Shown: positions 52,071-59,012 of the stretch, one piece after another
Numbering within the stretch: the first letter of the stretch is position 1
Layout of the letters: each line of letters starts with the position of its first letter
DNA from: Bacillota bacterium
GTDB taxonomy: Bacteria > Bacillota > Limnochordia > Darwinibacteriales > Darwinibacteriaceae
Direction of reading: 5' to 3'
DNA length: 64,000 nucleotides
Assembly (NCBI GenBank): GCA_029776155.1
Contig: JAKOTU010000040.1
Span: 1 to 64,000 of the forward strand
The notes under the pieces: generated by a model
What the model was told of the DNA's origin: nothing
The model's input: only the letters and a program-made list of their open reading frames with translations
The model's database searches: none
Program-made: the position numbers and the translations under genes

Positions 52071-52991
52071 TTAATAGTCGAGGAAGTGCTGCTCCTCCGG
52101 GGGCAGGGCATGGTCTCCGCCCCGGTCCCGGCAGTGCACGCAGCCCCGGCAGTCCCGGGTTACCCTAACCAGGCCGTCTTCATCCATAATCAGTCCGTAA
52201 GGACAGGCCGTGTGGGGGTCCGGGCTGAACAGACTGGTGATCAAATCCTTGAGCTGTTCGGCCAAGGTTTTGTCGGGTTTGGGCACTTTAAAGTCGGCCA
52301 GGGCTTCTTTGTAGCTCACTTTCCGCTTGGTCAAGCGGCTCTTGGCCACCTTATGATAAGAGGCGTACAAAAACAGGTCCGCTTCGGTGCGGCCTGGAAA
52401 CTCGTGAAGCAGGCCCTGCTCCCGGATTAACTGGCAGACGGGTTTGTAGATTTCCTGTTCCCAACTGGCAGCGGCATTGTGCAGCGTGAGCTCGATGCCC
52501 AAAGCCTCTGATTCTTCCTGGCGGTACTGCTCGATCTGCATGAGCAGCTTGTCGTAGGCCCCAAGCTCCGTCAGTTCGATGCCGCTCAAACCCGTTTTGT
52601 GTTCAAAGATGGAACGCTCCCGCCAGAGCAGGTTGAGTTCGCTGTCCGGGGGAGGGAAGAACTCCACGACTTCGGCGTCGATATACGTTTGGCCAACTTC
52701 CTTGGCCGCTGCCACCCTGTGGTTGCCGTCCACCACGTAGTATTTGTCGCCAACCTTATACAGCGAGACTGGGGGGAGGGTGGCACCCCTTTCTACAGCC
52801 TGTTTGATCTGTTGGTAGCGGTACATCGTGGCCCGGTTCTTGATCCGAAAGCGGGCATCAAAATCCCGCCAGCGGTTAACCGAGCCTACAATCTGGTCCA
52901 CAGGGACTGTACGCAGTCCCAGGTACAGCGAATCGGTAAGACCTAGTTCTTCCTTGGCAGTGTGAAACGCTGCAGCATGTCGTCCTCGCAT
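52071..52991 (-). CDS. ParB/DUF4032-like protein with C-terminal Cys cluster
   Basis: The 306-residue product has an N-terminal ParB/sulfiredoxin-like domain (about 25-110) with VGDKYYVVDGNHRVAAAKEVG, close to the nucleotide-binding motif of that fold. A helical middle part has LHEFPGRTEADLFLY, a motif seen in DUF4032 proteins. The end carries TACPYG and CRGCVHC, four Cys that could bind zinc or a Fe-S cluster. It is not a chromosome-partition ParB: no central helix-turn-helix of the ParB type. Function unknown; nucleic-acid or nucleotide binding is inferred. It lies 8 bases after the phosphoesterase and 16 before nth. Confidence 0.72.
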   Translation of the reverse strand: MRGRHAAAFHTAKEELGLTDSLYLGLRTVPVDQIVGSVNRWRDFDARFRIKNRATMYRYQQIKQAVERGATLPPVSLYKVGDKYYVVDGNHRVAAAKEVGQTYIDAEVVEFFPPPDSELNLLWRERSIFEHKTGLSGIELTELGAYDKLLMQIEQYRQEESEALGIELTLHNAAASWEQEIYKPVCQLIREQGLLHEFPGRTEADLFLYASYHKVAKSRLTKRKVSYKEALADFKVPKPDKTLAEQLKDLITSLFSPDPHTACPYGLIMDEDGLVRVTRDCRGCVHCRDRGGDHALPPEEQHFLDY

Positions 52992-52998
52992 TGGACAC

Positions 52999-53610
52999 TC
53001 ACTCCACCGGCGGTTCTATTTCCAAAATGTGAAAGCCATAGCCGTTGATGACCACAGTATCGTTTACTACATCAATGCGGTTCTGTTTTAGTCCGTAATT
53101 GAGATGGGTATGTCCGTGGATGAAATAGCGGGGCTTGTACTTGTGTATGATGTGGGAAAAGGTCAAAAAGCCCTTATGGCATTGGTCTTCTGCGTCGTGA
53201 ATGCCGAAAGGGGGAGCATGGGTGAGCACGATGTCGATTCTGCGTCCCGTGAGAAAGCGCCAGGCCATGCGGCGCCAAATGGCCCGCATCTGCCGCTCGG
53301 TATACTGCACAGCGGAAGGGTGATGGTAAAACATGGATCCTTCAAAGCCAATAATGGTCAGGCCCTTGAAGGAGACCACTTTTCCGTGGATATTTTCACC
53401 GCCATCGGGGGGATTGTGGGCGTAGTTGTCGTCATGGTTGCCGCGAACATAGTAGAGGGGTGCGTTGAATACCGACATGAGGTAGGAAAGATACCAGGGG
53501 GGTAAATCACCAACGGAGAGGATGGCGTCGATGGACTCTGGAAAGCGTTCACGCCTGAAATGGTCGTACAACTGGGGATCAACCGTATCGCCAACGATGA
53601 GAAAAGTCAA
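52999..53610 (-). CDS. metallophosphoesterase (calcineurin-like)
   Basis: Two-metal phosphoesterase of 203 residues. All metal motifs are visible: IVGDTVDP, SVGDLPPW, RGNHDDN, LTHAPPFG and HGHTHLNYG. Such short enzymes hydrolyse phosphodiesters or phosphomonoesters, including cyclic nucleotides or nucleic-acid ends. TTG 53610 is 6 bases after GGGAGGT. It heads the three-gene operon with the ParB-like protein and endonuclease III, hinting at DNA repair or nucleotide turnover. Confidence 0.88.
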   Translation of the reverse strand: MTFLIVGDTVDPQLYDHFRRERFPESIDAILSVGDLPPWYLSYLMSVFNAPLYYVRGNHDDNYAHNPPDGGENIHGKVVSFKGLTIIGFEGSMFYHHPSAVQYTERQMRAIWRRMAWRFLTGRRIDIVLTHAPPFGIHDAEDQCHKGFLTFSHIIHKYKPRYFIHGHTHLNYGLKQNRIDVVNDTVVINGYGFHILEIEPPVE

Positions 53611-53688
53611 GCTAGAACCTCCCAACCTAAATCACCTCAGTCAGAAAGCGAAGCTGTCTAGACACCCTGCGCCATCTGGCACCGGCGC

Positions 53689-54003
53689 CTATGCCATATC
53701 TCCGCGGAGACGGGCGTTTTCTTCTTGGGCTACGAGGCGTTTTTCGTGCACGGCTGACATGATCTTGCTTTCCAGGGTTACGCCTTTGAGCCTTTCCCAA
53801 AACTTGGGAGGGCGGATGATGGAGCAGTAGCGCTCAGGAGCCTTGTACCACGCCGTATCGGGGCCATCAACTGCCTCAACTTTGGCGCAATCCTCCATGA
53901 GCGTGACCCGGATCCCCCACTGATCCCCCGGGGCGATCTCAAGATAAACGGCAGACTTGTCGGTGGGGCGACTCCATTGGCCTCGATTGAGTTCGTTCAG
54001 CAT
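53689..54003 (-). CDS. hypothetical protein (104 aa)
   Basis: Not recognised. A soluble 104-residue product, with beta-type segments in the first part (AVYLEIAPGDQWGIRVTLMEDCAKVEAVDG) and a charged helix at the C-terminus. The ATG at 54003 is preceded by AAAGGATGA. It is divergent from the exported protein gene at 54069. Gene-like codon use and a sensible start support coding; nothing shows its role. Confidence 0.55.
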   Translation of the reverse strand: MLNELNRGQWSRPTDKSAVYLEIAPGDQWGIRVTLMEDCAKVEAVDGPDTAWYKAPERYCSIIRPPKFWERLKGVTLESKIMSAVHEKRLVAQEENARLRGDMA

Positions 54004-54068
54004 GCTTTCATCCTTTCCCACTTGTAAGTATTACACATCGGGTCCCCAAATCCTAGTCTGATTGGGAG

Positions 54069-54548
54069 ATGGTTGTGTTGGTGTTGTTAACGATATGTAT
54101 CTTTTTGTCTCTGCTCTGTCCCCAACCGGTTTGGGCTGGGGAGGAATCGGTACCTGGTCTGCACCTCGCTAAAGCCGAGTGGGCCTGTGAAGTTAGGGGG
54201 GAGGATGACTACGATCCCAATCCCGAAGGGCGTTTTCCCCGTGGTCAGCGGGGATACGCTTATCTGGTAGTGGAGGGTTTCCAGGTGGACAGGCTAGGAG
54301 AGTACTACGTTTTGCAGTTGAATGTGGATGTGGCCTTGGAAACCCGGCGGGGCCTGCGGCTCTTTACCCAGAAAGATGTACTGGAACTGGAAGAGTGGTA
54401 CCTGGAGCCCCCTGCTAATACATGGTTCTACATCTATGTGGACGTTCCCTGGTGGGCCCCCCGGGGTACATACGTGGCGGTGATCACAGTGCGGGATGTG
54501 CTGGCAGGCAGCGTACTGGAGGAAAAACGGGAGGTTGTGGTGTACTAA
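54069..54548 (+). CDS. exported hypothetical protein (159 aa)
   Basis: Not recognised. The N-terminus is a clear signal peptide (VLVLLTICIFLSLLCPQPVWAGE, cleavage after WAG). The mature part is predicted as one beta-sandwich-like domain, with strands such as YAYLVVEGFQV, YVLQLNVDVAL and TWFYIYVDVPWW. It looks like a small extracytoplasmic domain that could bind a protein or sugar. It ends a few bases before the Rex operator. Confidence 0.6.
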   Translation: MVVLVLLTICIFLSLLCPQPVWAGEESVPGLHLAKAEWACEVRGEDDYDPNPEGRFPRGQRGYAYLVVEGFQVDRLGEYYVLQLNVDVALETRRGLRLFTQKDVLELEEWYLEPPANTWFYIYVDVPWWAPRGTYVAVITVRDVLAGSVLEEKREVVVY

Positions 54549-54554
54549 TTCGCC

Positions 54555-54572
54555 TTGTGAAAAGGGATACAA
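54555..54572. promoter_or_regulatory. candidate Rex operator upstream of rex
   Basis: TTGTGAAAAGGGATACAA matches 11 of the 14 fixed positions of the Rex consensus TTGTGAAN4TTCACAA. It is 50 bases before the rex start, where autoregulation is common. Confidence 0.6.
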
Positions 54573-54621
54573 GGTTTGCTTGTCGTAGTATGAACAAGCA
54601 GACCATTTTTCAAGGGGGAAT

Positions 54622-55290
54622 ATGATGACAGCACGAGGGAGGAAAAAGCGCGACGCAATCCCCCAAGGGGTTGTGGGCCGCTTACCCGTTTATTTTCGCT
54701 ATCTCACGGAACTAGCAGCCCAGGGGGTGGACAAGGTTTCCTCAGCCCAACTGGGTGAAGCTTTGGACTTTACCGCAGCCCAAATCCGCTCGGACCTCAG
54801 CTACTTCGGGTCCTTTGGCCAGCAGGGATACGGTTATAACGTTGGGGAGCTCCTGCAGCAGGTGCGGAACATCTTAGGGCTGGACAAAAGGCACTCGCTG
54901 GTTCTGGTGGGGGCTGGCAATATCGGAAAGGCCATTGGTAGTTACAGCTGGTTTCGGGCGGAGGGGTTTATTATCGAAGCTATTTTCGATATTGATCCCC
55001 ACTTGATCGGCAACATACATGGGGGCTGTGCCATTCGCCACGTGGATGAACTCAGGCAGTACCTACGCAATCATCCCACCGACATTGGCATCATCGCTAC
55101 GCCAAAAGAAGCGGCCCAGGCCATCTGCGACCTTCTGGTGGAAGGCGGCGTGCGGGGGATTTGGAACTTCTCCCCGGCACAGCTCGATGTACCGGACGAG
55201 GTGATCTTGGAAAACATCCACCTCACGGACAGCCTGCTGAGATTGTCCTTCCGCTTGAGCGAAAGGGAGCAGCGCGCCGAAGGCGAGTGA
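54622..55290 (+). CDS. rex: redox-sensing transcriptional repressor Rex
   Basis: Dimeric repressor that reads the NADH/NAD+ ratio and leaves DNA when NADH is high, releasing fermentation and anaerobic redox genes. The 222-residue product has an N-terminal winged helix (RLPVYFRYLTELA, VSSAQLGEALDFTAAQIRSDLSYFG) and the Rossmann domain with VLVGAGNIGKAIGSY, FDIDPHLIG and IIATPKEAAQ. ATG 54622 follows CAAGGGGG. Its own operator and another at the FMN-binding gene are visible nearby. Confidence 0.95.
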   Translation: MMTARGRKKRDAIPQGVVGRLPVYFRYLTELAAQGVDKVSSAQLGEALDFTAAQIRSDLSYFGSFGQQGYGYNVGELLQQVRNILGLDKRHSLVLVGAGNIGKAIGSYSWFRAEGFIIEAIFDIDPHLIGNIHGGCAIRHVDELRQYLRNHPTDIGIIATPKEAAQAICDLLVEGGVRGIWNFSPAQLDVPDEVILENIHLTDSLLRLSFRLSEREQRAEGE

Positions 55291-55303
55291 TCTGAATAGG
55301 AAA

Positions 55304-55338
55304 GCAAAAGCACCTGACTGGGCGTCAGGTGCTTTTTT
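55304..55338. terminator. bidirectional terminator between rex and the FMN-binding gene
   Basis: AAAAGCACCTGAC pairs with GTCAGGTGCTTTT around TGGGC, with T6 on the right and A-rich sequence on the left. Confidence 0.85.
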
Positions 55339-55353
55339 GGGCATGTTGGTGAG

Positions 55354-56043
55354 TTACTTGTCGATGCGGGCCTTATCTAAAGCATCACGGACCGCCAGGT
55401 TGGACATGAGGGTCAAACCAGTAGCTCCGCTGATGGTATCAACGTAACCAGGTTCGGAGTTGATAGCAGCCTGCTTGTAAGCTTCTCGAGCCTGCTCCAG
55501 GGGCCAGCCATACTCGGCGGGATCCTGGATGCTGCCGTCAGCAAGCACGCGCTGTGCTTTGTAGTCAACAATTTTGTCGTCTTTGATGGTGACCCATACT
55601 ACTTTGTAGTAGCCGCGGCTGGCCACATCAGAACGACCCATGAACACGCCATCGAAGTACTTGTTGCTCGGTTTGTCGGGGCTGGCTTTAATGAGGGCCC
55701 TTTCTACAGCTTTGATATAGCCTACGCAGCTGCCGGTGGCCCCAGTGATGATATCCGCTTCGGCAGCTTGATTCTCTACAAACTGCAGACCCAAGGTGCG
55801 GGCAGCTTCAGCAGCTTGAGGCCAGGGGTAGGTGGTCCAGTCCTTTTCCACCATTCTGTCATTAAACTCACGGAGAATAACGCCAACGATTTTCCCATCT
55901 TCGATGAATACTTTGGCGTAGCAGATGCTCTTGTCACCGGCATCGCCCCAGCCTTCATATGTACCATCGATGTACTGGGCATGGGAGATTACGCTCAACG
56001 ACAAAACCAAGACGACAGCGAGGAGCAGCGAAAGCCTTTTCAT
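55354..56043 (-). CDS. exported protein with two FMN-binding domains
   Basis: The 229-residue product has a signal peptide (cleavage near SHAQY) and two tandem FMN_bind domains of about 95 residues. Each ends in the FMN attachment motif: TGAT in the first (IITGATGS, about 107) and SGAT in the second (ISGATGL, about 211). ApbE would attach FMN to Thr in both. Related domains in RnfG, NqrC and NosR pass electrons outside the membrane, so an extracytoplasmic electron carrier is likely; the partner is unknown. It has a sigma-A promoter and a Rex box, and GGAGG 9 bases before ATG 56043. Confidence 0.88.
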   Translation of the reverse strand: MKRLSLLLAVVLVLSLSVISHAQYIDGTYEGWGDAGDKSICYAKVFIEDGKIVGVILREFNDRMVEKDWTTYPWPQAAEAARTLGLQFVENQAAEADIITGATGSCVGYIKAVERALIKASPDKPSNKYFDGVFMGRSDVASRGYYKVVWVTIKDDKIVDYKAQRVLADGSIQDPAEYGWPLEQAREAYKQAAINSEPGYVDTISGATGLTLMSNLAVRDALDKARIDK

Positions 56044-56071
56044 GTACTCAAACCTCCAATTCAATTTGTTC

Positions 56072-56089
56072 TAGTGAATTCTTTCACCA
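56072..56089. promoter_or_regulatory. Rex operator controlling the FMN-binding gene
   Basis: TAGTGAATTCTTTCACCA matches 12 of 14 fixed positions of the Rex consensus, with the core GTGAA-N4-TTCAC perfect. It begins about 9 bases after the predicted transcription start of the FMN-binding gene. Confidence 0.75.
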
Positions 56090-56104
56090 ACCGGGCCCAG
56101 CTTT

Positions 56105-56133
56105 AGATTAACAAATTAAACGGAGGTAGTCAA
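56105..56133 (-). promoter_or_regulatory. sigma-A promoter of the FMN-binding gene
   Basis: On the minus strand, TTGACT (56133-56128) and TAATCT (56110-56105) are 17 bases apart. The start point would be near 56098, just before the Rex operator. Confidence 0.7.
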
Positions 56134-56134
56134 G

Positions 56135-56218
56135 ATGTTTAATCAAGAATATTCTATGCGTTTTGTGCGGCTGTTTAGCAACTCGCAGAAGGCGCGGCAG
56201 TTCAGTTGTGCTGCGTAA
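56135..56218 (+). CDS. possible small ORF (27 aa)
   Basis: An ATG at 56135 lies 7 bases after CGGAGGT, an excellent ribosome binding site, and opens a 27-codon frame (MFNQEYSMRFVRLF...) ending in TAA. The peptide is basic and not recognisable. The region has no other plus-strand gene and the 3' end overlaps the last codons of the gene on the minus strand. It may be a real microprotein or chance; no convincing promoter is seen. Confidence 0.3.
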   Translation: MFNQEYSMRFVRLFSNSQKARQFSCAA

Positions 56219-56450
56219 TGGTGGTGACCATCACCACATCATGTCCCTGCCTGCAGTTTTCTTGAAAGAGGTGGCGCAAGGCACTCCAGACTTCATCGGC
56301 ACTCCCTGTGATTGTCGTATCAAGGGAGGTGCTGCTCTGGCGAAAATCGTAATCCAGGGCGTGCTCCGCCAGGAACTTGGTGGGCAGCCCTGTAAGGGTC
56401 TTCAGTCCCTCCTGGTCAACGGGGTATAAGGAAACCTGTGCTTTGAGCAT
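56202..56450 (-). CDS. thiamine-binding-like protein (YKOF/MTH1187 type)
   Basis: The 82-residue product begins with KAQVSLYPVDQ and has the ferredoxin-like beta-alpha-beta pattern of the MTH1187/YkoF family, whose members bind thiamine or related pyrimidines. The central segment SSTSLDTTITGSADEVW and the HDVVMVTTI end fit the family. Function is probably ligand binding in the cytoplasm; no thiamine transporter or riboswitch is nearby. The ATG at 56450 is 11 bases after AGGAGGT, slightly long; an ATG within that site is unlikely. Confidence 0.7.
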   Translation of the reverse strand: MLKAQVSLYPVDQEGLKTLTGLPTKFLAEHALDYDFRQSSTSLDTTITGSADEVWSALRHLFQENCRQGHDVVMVTTITQHN

Positions 56451-56505
56451 AAAAAGCCTACACCTCCTGTGCATATTATGGCCAGAAGGTGCAGGCTTCA
56501 GTCAC

Positions 56506-57435
56506 TTAGCGATTGGGTACACACACAATCTGCCCTGGTCTGATCTGATTGGGATTGGGGATTTGGGGGTTGGCACGGATTAGGGCATCCAGTGATACCC
56601 CAAATCTGCGGGCGATGTTGAACATGGTATCGCCGGGCTTTACGGTATAGGCAAAGGTCCCAGCGGGGCACTGGCTAGGTGGTGTCTGGGAGACGATGGG
56701 TACGCATACGATCTGCCCTGGGAAGATCAGATTGGGGTTGGGGATCTGGGGATTGGCGGCAATGAGGGCGTTGAGGGAGACCCCGAAACGTTGGGCAATC
56801 AGGAACATGCTGTCCCCTGGCTGGACTGTATAGGCGAAGGTTCCAGGCGGGCAGCGGCCATCTGTTCTGGGTACACACACAATCTGTCCCGGGAAGATGA
56901 GGTTGGGATTGGTGATCTGGGGATTGGCCGCGATCAGTGCGTTGAGGGATACCCCAAACCTCTGGGCAATGGAGAACATGCTATCGCCAGGCTGTACCGT
57001 ATAGCTGAACGTATTGGGCGGGCAGGTGAACTCGGGAACACACACGATCTGCCCCGGGAAGATCAGGTTAGGATTGGGAATCTGGGGATTGGCGGCGATC
57101 AGGGCGTCTAAAGAAACTCCAAACTTCTGGGCGATGGAGAACATGGTATCACCTGGCTGCACTGTGTAGCGGAAGGTGCCGGGGGGGCAGGTCACCTGTG
57201 AACGGGGAATGCAGACAATCTGTCCGGGGCGGAGCTGGCTGGGATCCGGGATCTGGGGATTGGCGGCGATTAAGGCGTCAAGGCTTACCCCAAATTGCCG
57301 GGCAATGGAAAACATGGTATCTCCAGGGCGAACGACATAGGGGAAGGTATTAGGTCCGCAGACTTGGGCAGCTTCTGGATTAGCCTGGGGTTCCGTTTGG
57401 GCCTGCTCGGTGGCAAGTTTTTCTTGGTCTTCCAA
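56506..57435 (-). CDS. LysM repeat protein with five Cys-framed LysM domains
   Basis: The 309-residue product has a short acidic N-terminus (about 1-25) and then five LysM domains (Y-x-V-x-PGD-x-MF-x-IA type) starting at about residues 26, 83, 138, 195 and 256. Each module begins with CPPGTF-like sequence and ends IVCVP, two Cys 49 residues apart that could form a disulfide. There is no signal peptide. In spore-formers such proteins are made in the mother cell and join the coat or cortex interface, as SafA does. TTG 57435 lies 7 bases after AAAGGAGG; the frame continues upstream across tRNA-Asn but is not coding there. Confidence 0.88.
   Translation of the reverse strand: MEDQEKLATEQAQTEPQANPEAAQVCGPNTFPYVVRPGDTMFSIARQFGVSLDALIAANPQIPDPSQLRPGQIVCIPRSQVTCPPGTFRYTVQPGDTMFSIAQKFGVSLDALIAANPQIPNPNLIFPGQIVCVPEFTCPPNTFSYTVQPGDSMFSIAQRFGVSLNALIAANPQITNPNLIFPGQIVCVPRTDGRCPPGTFAYTVQPGDSMFLIAQRFGVSLNALIAANPQIPNPNLIFPGQIVCVPIVSQTPPSQCPAGTFAYTVKPGDTMFNIARRFGVSLDALIRANPQIPNPNQIRPGQIVCVPNR
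56509..57360 (-). repeat. five tandem LysM-coding repeats
   Basis: Units of about 162-183 bases encode the five modules. Repeats 2 to 4 are the most similar (shared IAANPQI-PNPNLIFPGQIVCVP), suggesting recent duplication within the gene. Confidence 0.85.
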
Positions 57436-57541
57436 CGTGAATCCTCCTTTACACATCAATACCGCGGGGACGGGAGGAGCGCGCCTGGTCCCCATTTGCG
57501 GTTCATACCAGGATATGAGTGGAAAGGAGGATGTGTTCCTC

Positions 57542-57570
57542 TTGACACGAGCAAAAAGCTGTGCTAAAGT
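57542..57570 (+). promoter_or_regulatory. promoter of tRNA-Asn
   Basis: TTGACA (57542-57547) and TAAAGT (57565-57570) with a 17-base spacer, 11 bases before the mature tRNA. Confidence 0.8.
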
Positions 57571-57581
57571 GTACTTAGTGT

Positions 57582-57656
<75 letters not shown>

Positions 57657-57660
57657 GCAT

Positions 57661-57691
57661 GAAAGCGACTAGGTCAATCCTAGTCGCTTTC
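57661..57691 (+). terminator. terminator of tRNA-Asn
   Basis: GAAAGCGACTAGG pairs perfectly with CCTAGTCGCTTTC (13 bp) around TCAAT. The T residues lie within and just after the stem. Confidence 0.7.
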
Positions 57692-57710
57692 TCCAGTCCT
57701 GGGGTCCTTT

Positions 57711-57893
57711 TCAGCGTTGTTCGGGGATAATGATCCAGGCGAGGATGTAAGCTAAGATACCGGTGCCATAGAAGAGGGCCAAAACAGCCCAGATCAGGCG
57801 GACAATGGTGGGATCAACGTTCAGATATTCTGCTATCCCACCGCAGACACCGCCGATTTTTCTGTCTCTGGAACGGTACAGGCGCTTGCTCAT
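57711..57893 (-). CDS. PspC domain protein
   Basis: Membrane protein of 60 residues made of one PspC domain: KRLYRSRDRKIGGVCGGIAEYLNVDPTIVRLIWA, then a hydrophobic helix ending in AWIIIPEQ. PspC proteins sense envelope stress in some bacteria; single-domain forms in Firmicutes have no defined role. The ATG at 57893 shares a base with the stop of the upstream dehydrogenase gene (TGATG), so translation is coupled. Confidence 0.9.
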   Translation of the reverse strand: MSKRLYRSRDRKIGGVCGGIAEYLNVDPTIVRLIWAVLALFYGTGILAYILAWIIIPEQR

Positions 57894-58876
57894 CAACTGC
57901 CCTCCCTTTGCCAGACTTCTGGATTGACCAAGTTGCGGGGACGTCTGCCCCCGAGAACCGCCAACACGTCATCTACAACAAGATCCACCATGCGCAGGCG
58001 GGTCTCCATTCCCGCGCTGCCTATGTGGGGCGCGAGCACGACGTTGGACAGTCCCCCAAGCCCCGGATGCAGGGCCGGCTCGTCCTCAAACACATCTAAG
58101 CCGGCGGCAAAGATCTGACCTGTCTGCAGGGCCTGCACTAAAGCAGCCTCATCCACCACCGGCCCCCGGGCCGTGTTGATGAGTACTGCCGTGGGTTTCA
58201 TCAATTTGAACTCTTCCGTTCCGATCAGGTGCCTGGTCTGGGGTGTGAGGGGGCAGTGAAGGGAGATGAAATCGGCCTCTTGCAGGAGCGTTTTGAGGTC
58301 AGCATATTCCAGGTTTAAGTCCCGTTCCACCTTCTCCGGGAGCCTGGTGCGGTTGTAGTACATAAGCCGCATGCCGAAACCCAACGCCCTGCGGGCTACC
58401 GCTTGGCCGATACGGCCTGCGCCGATGATGCCCAAGGTCTTGCCGTGGACCTCCACTCCCAAAAGCAGCTCAGGCGCCCAGCCTTGGAAGCGCCCGGCCC
58501 GCACTAAGGCGTCCCCTTCCACCAAACGGCGCGCCGCGGCTAGAAGGAGTGCCCAGGCAAAATCTGCTGTGGCATCGGTGAGCACATCGGGGGTGTTCAC
58601 CACGGCAATGCCTTGGGCTGTGGCCGCGGCCAGATCAATATTGTTGAAGCCCACAGCATAGTTGGCGATTACCTTGAGTCTCTGACCCGCCCCGATCACC
58701 TCGGCATCCAGGGGATTGGCCAGCATGGTGATGATGGCATCCTGCTCAGGAATGACCGCCAGCAGTTCCTGCTTGGTCATGTTGCGATCTTCGGGGAAGA
58801 CGGTGACCTGACAGATATCCTTCAGCCGCTCCAGGGCTTGGCCAGGTAGTCTTCTGGTGACAAATACGCGGTACAT
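57893..58876 (-). CDS. D-2-hydroxyacid dehydrogenase (glyoxylate/hydroxypyruvate reductase type)
   Basis: NAD(P)-dependent dehydrogenase of 327 residues. Marks: ANYAVGFNNIDL and TPDVLTDATADFAWALLLAAARR in the catalytic domain, GIIGAGRIGQAVARRALGFGM for NAD(P), catalytic Arg in NTARGPVVDE, Glu in DVFEDEP and His in APHIGSA. It is closest to GyaR/GhrB-type enzymes reducing glyoxylate or hydroxypyruvate. The Arg after the nucleotide strand (YYNRTR) may favour NADPH. ATG 58876 start; coupled with the PspC gene. Confidence 0.92.
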   Translation of the reverse strand: MYRVFVTRRLPGQALERLKDICQVTVFPEDRNMTKQELLAVIPEQDAIITMLANPLDAEVIGAGQRLKVIANYAVGFNNIDLAAATAQGIAVVNTPDVLTDATADFAWALLLAAARRLVEGDALVRAGRFQGWAPELLLGVEVHGKTLGIIGAGRIGQAVARRALGFGMRLMYYNRTRLPEKVERDLNLEYADLKTLLQEADFISLHCPLTPQTRHLIGTEEFKLMKPTAVLINTARGPVVDEAALVQALQTGQIFAAGLDVFEDEPALHPGLGGLSNVVLAPHIGSAGMETRLRMVDLVVDDVLAVLGGRRPRNLVNPEVWQREGS

Positions 58877-59012
58877 AGTTACACTCCTTTCATCGTATTA
58901 TTCTTGCCCTTGGGCGGAGATCCTTTTCAGTTTGCAAAGAGTTCAAAAGACCCGGCAGGGTTTCGCCTTAGAGTCGTTGAACTAACCCTCTAAGCCAAGG
59001 GAGGGAGTGCGC

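Noticed and set aside
52071-52991. Chromosome-partition ParB partner for the ParA at 59 kb
   Set aside because: It lacks the ParB central helix-turn-helix and dimer domain, is 6 kb away and lies in another operon.
56506-57360. CRISPR-like array from the regular repeats
   Set aside because: The repeats are coding LysM modules in frame, with no short palindromic repeat or unique spacer pattern.
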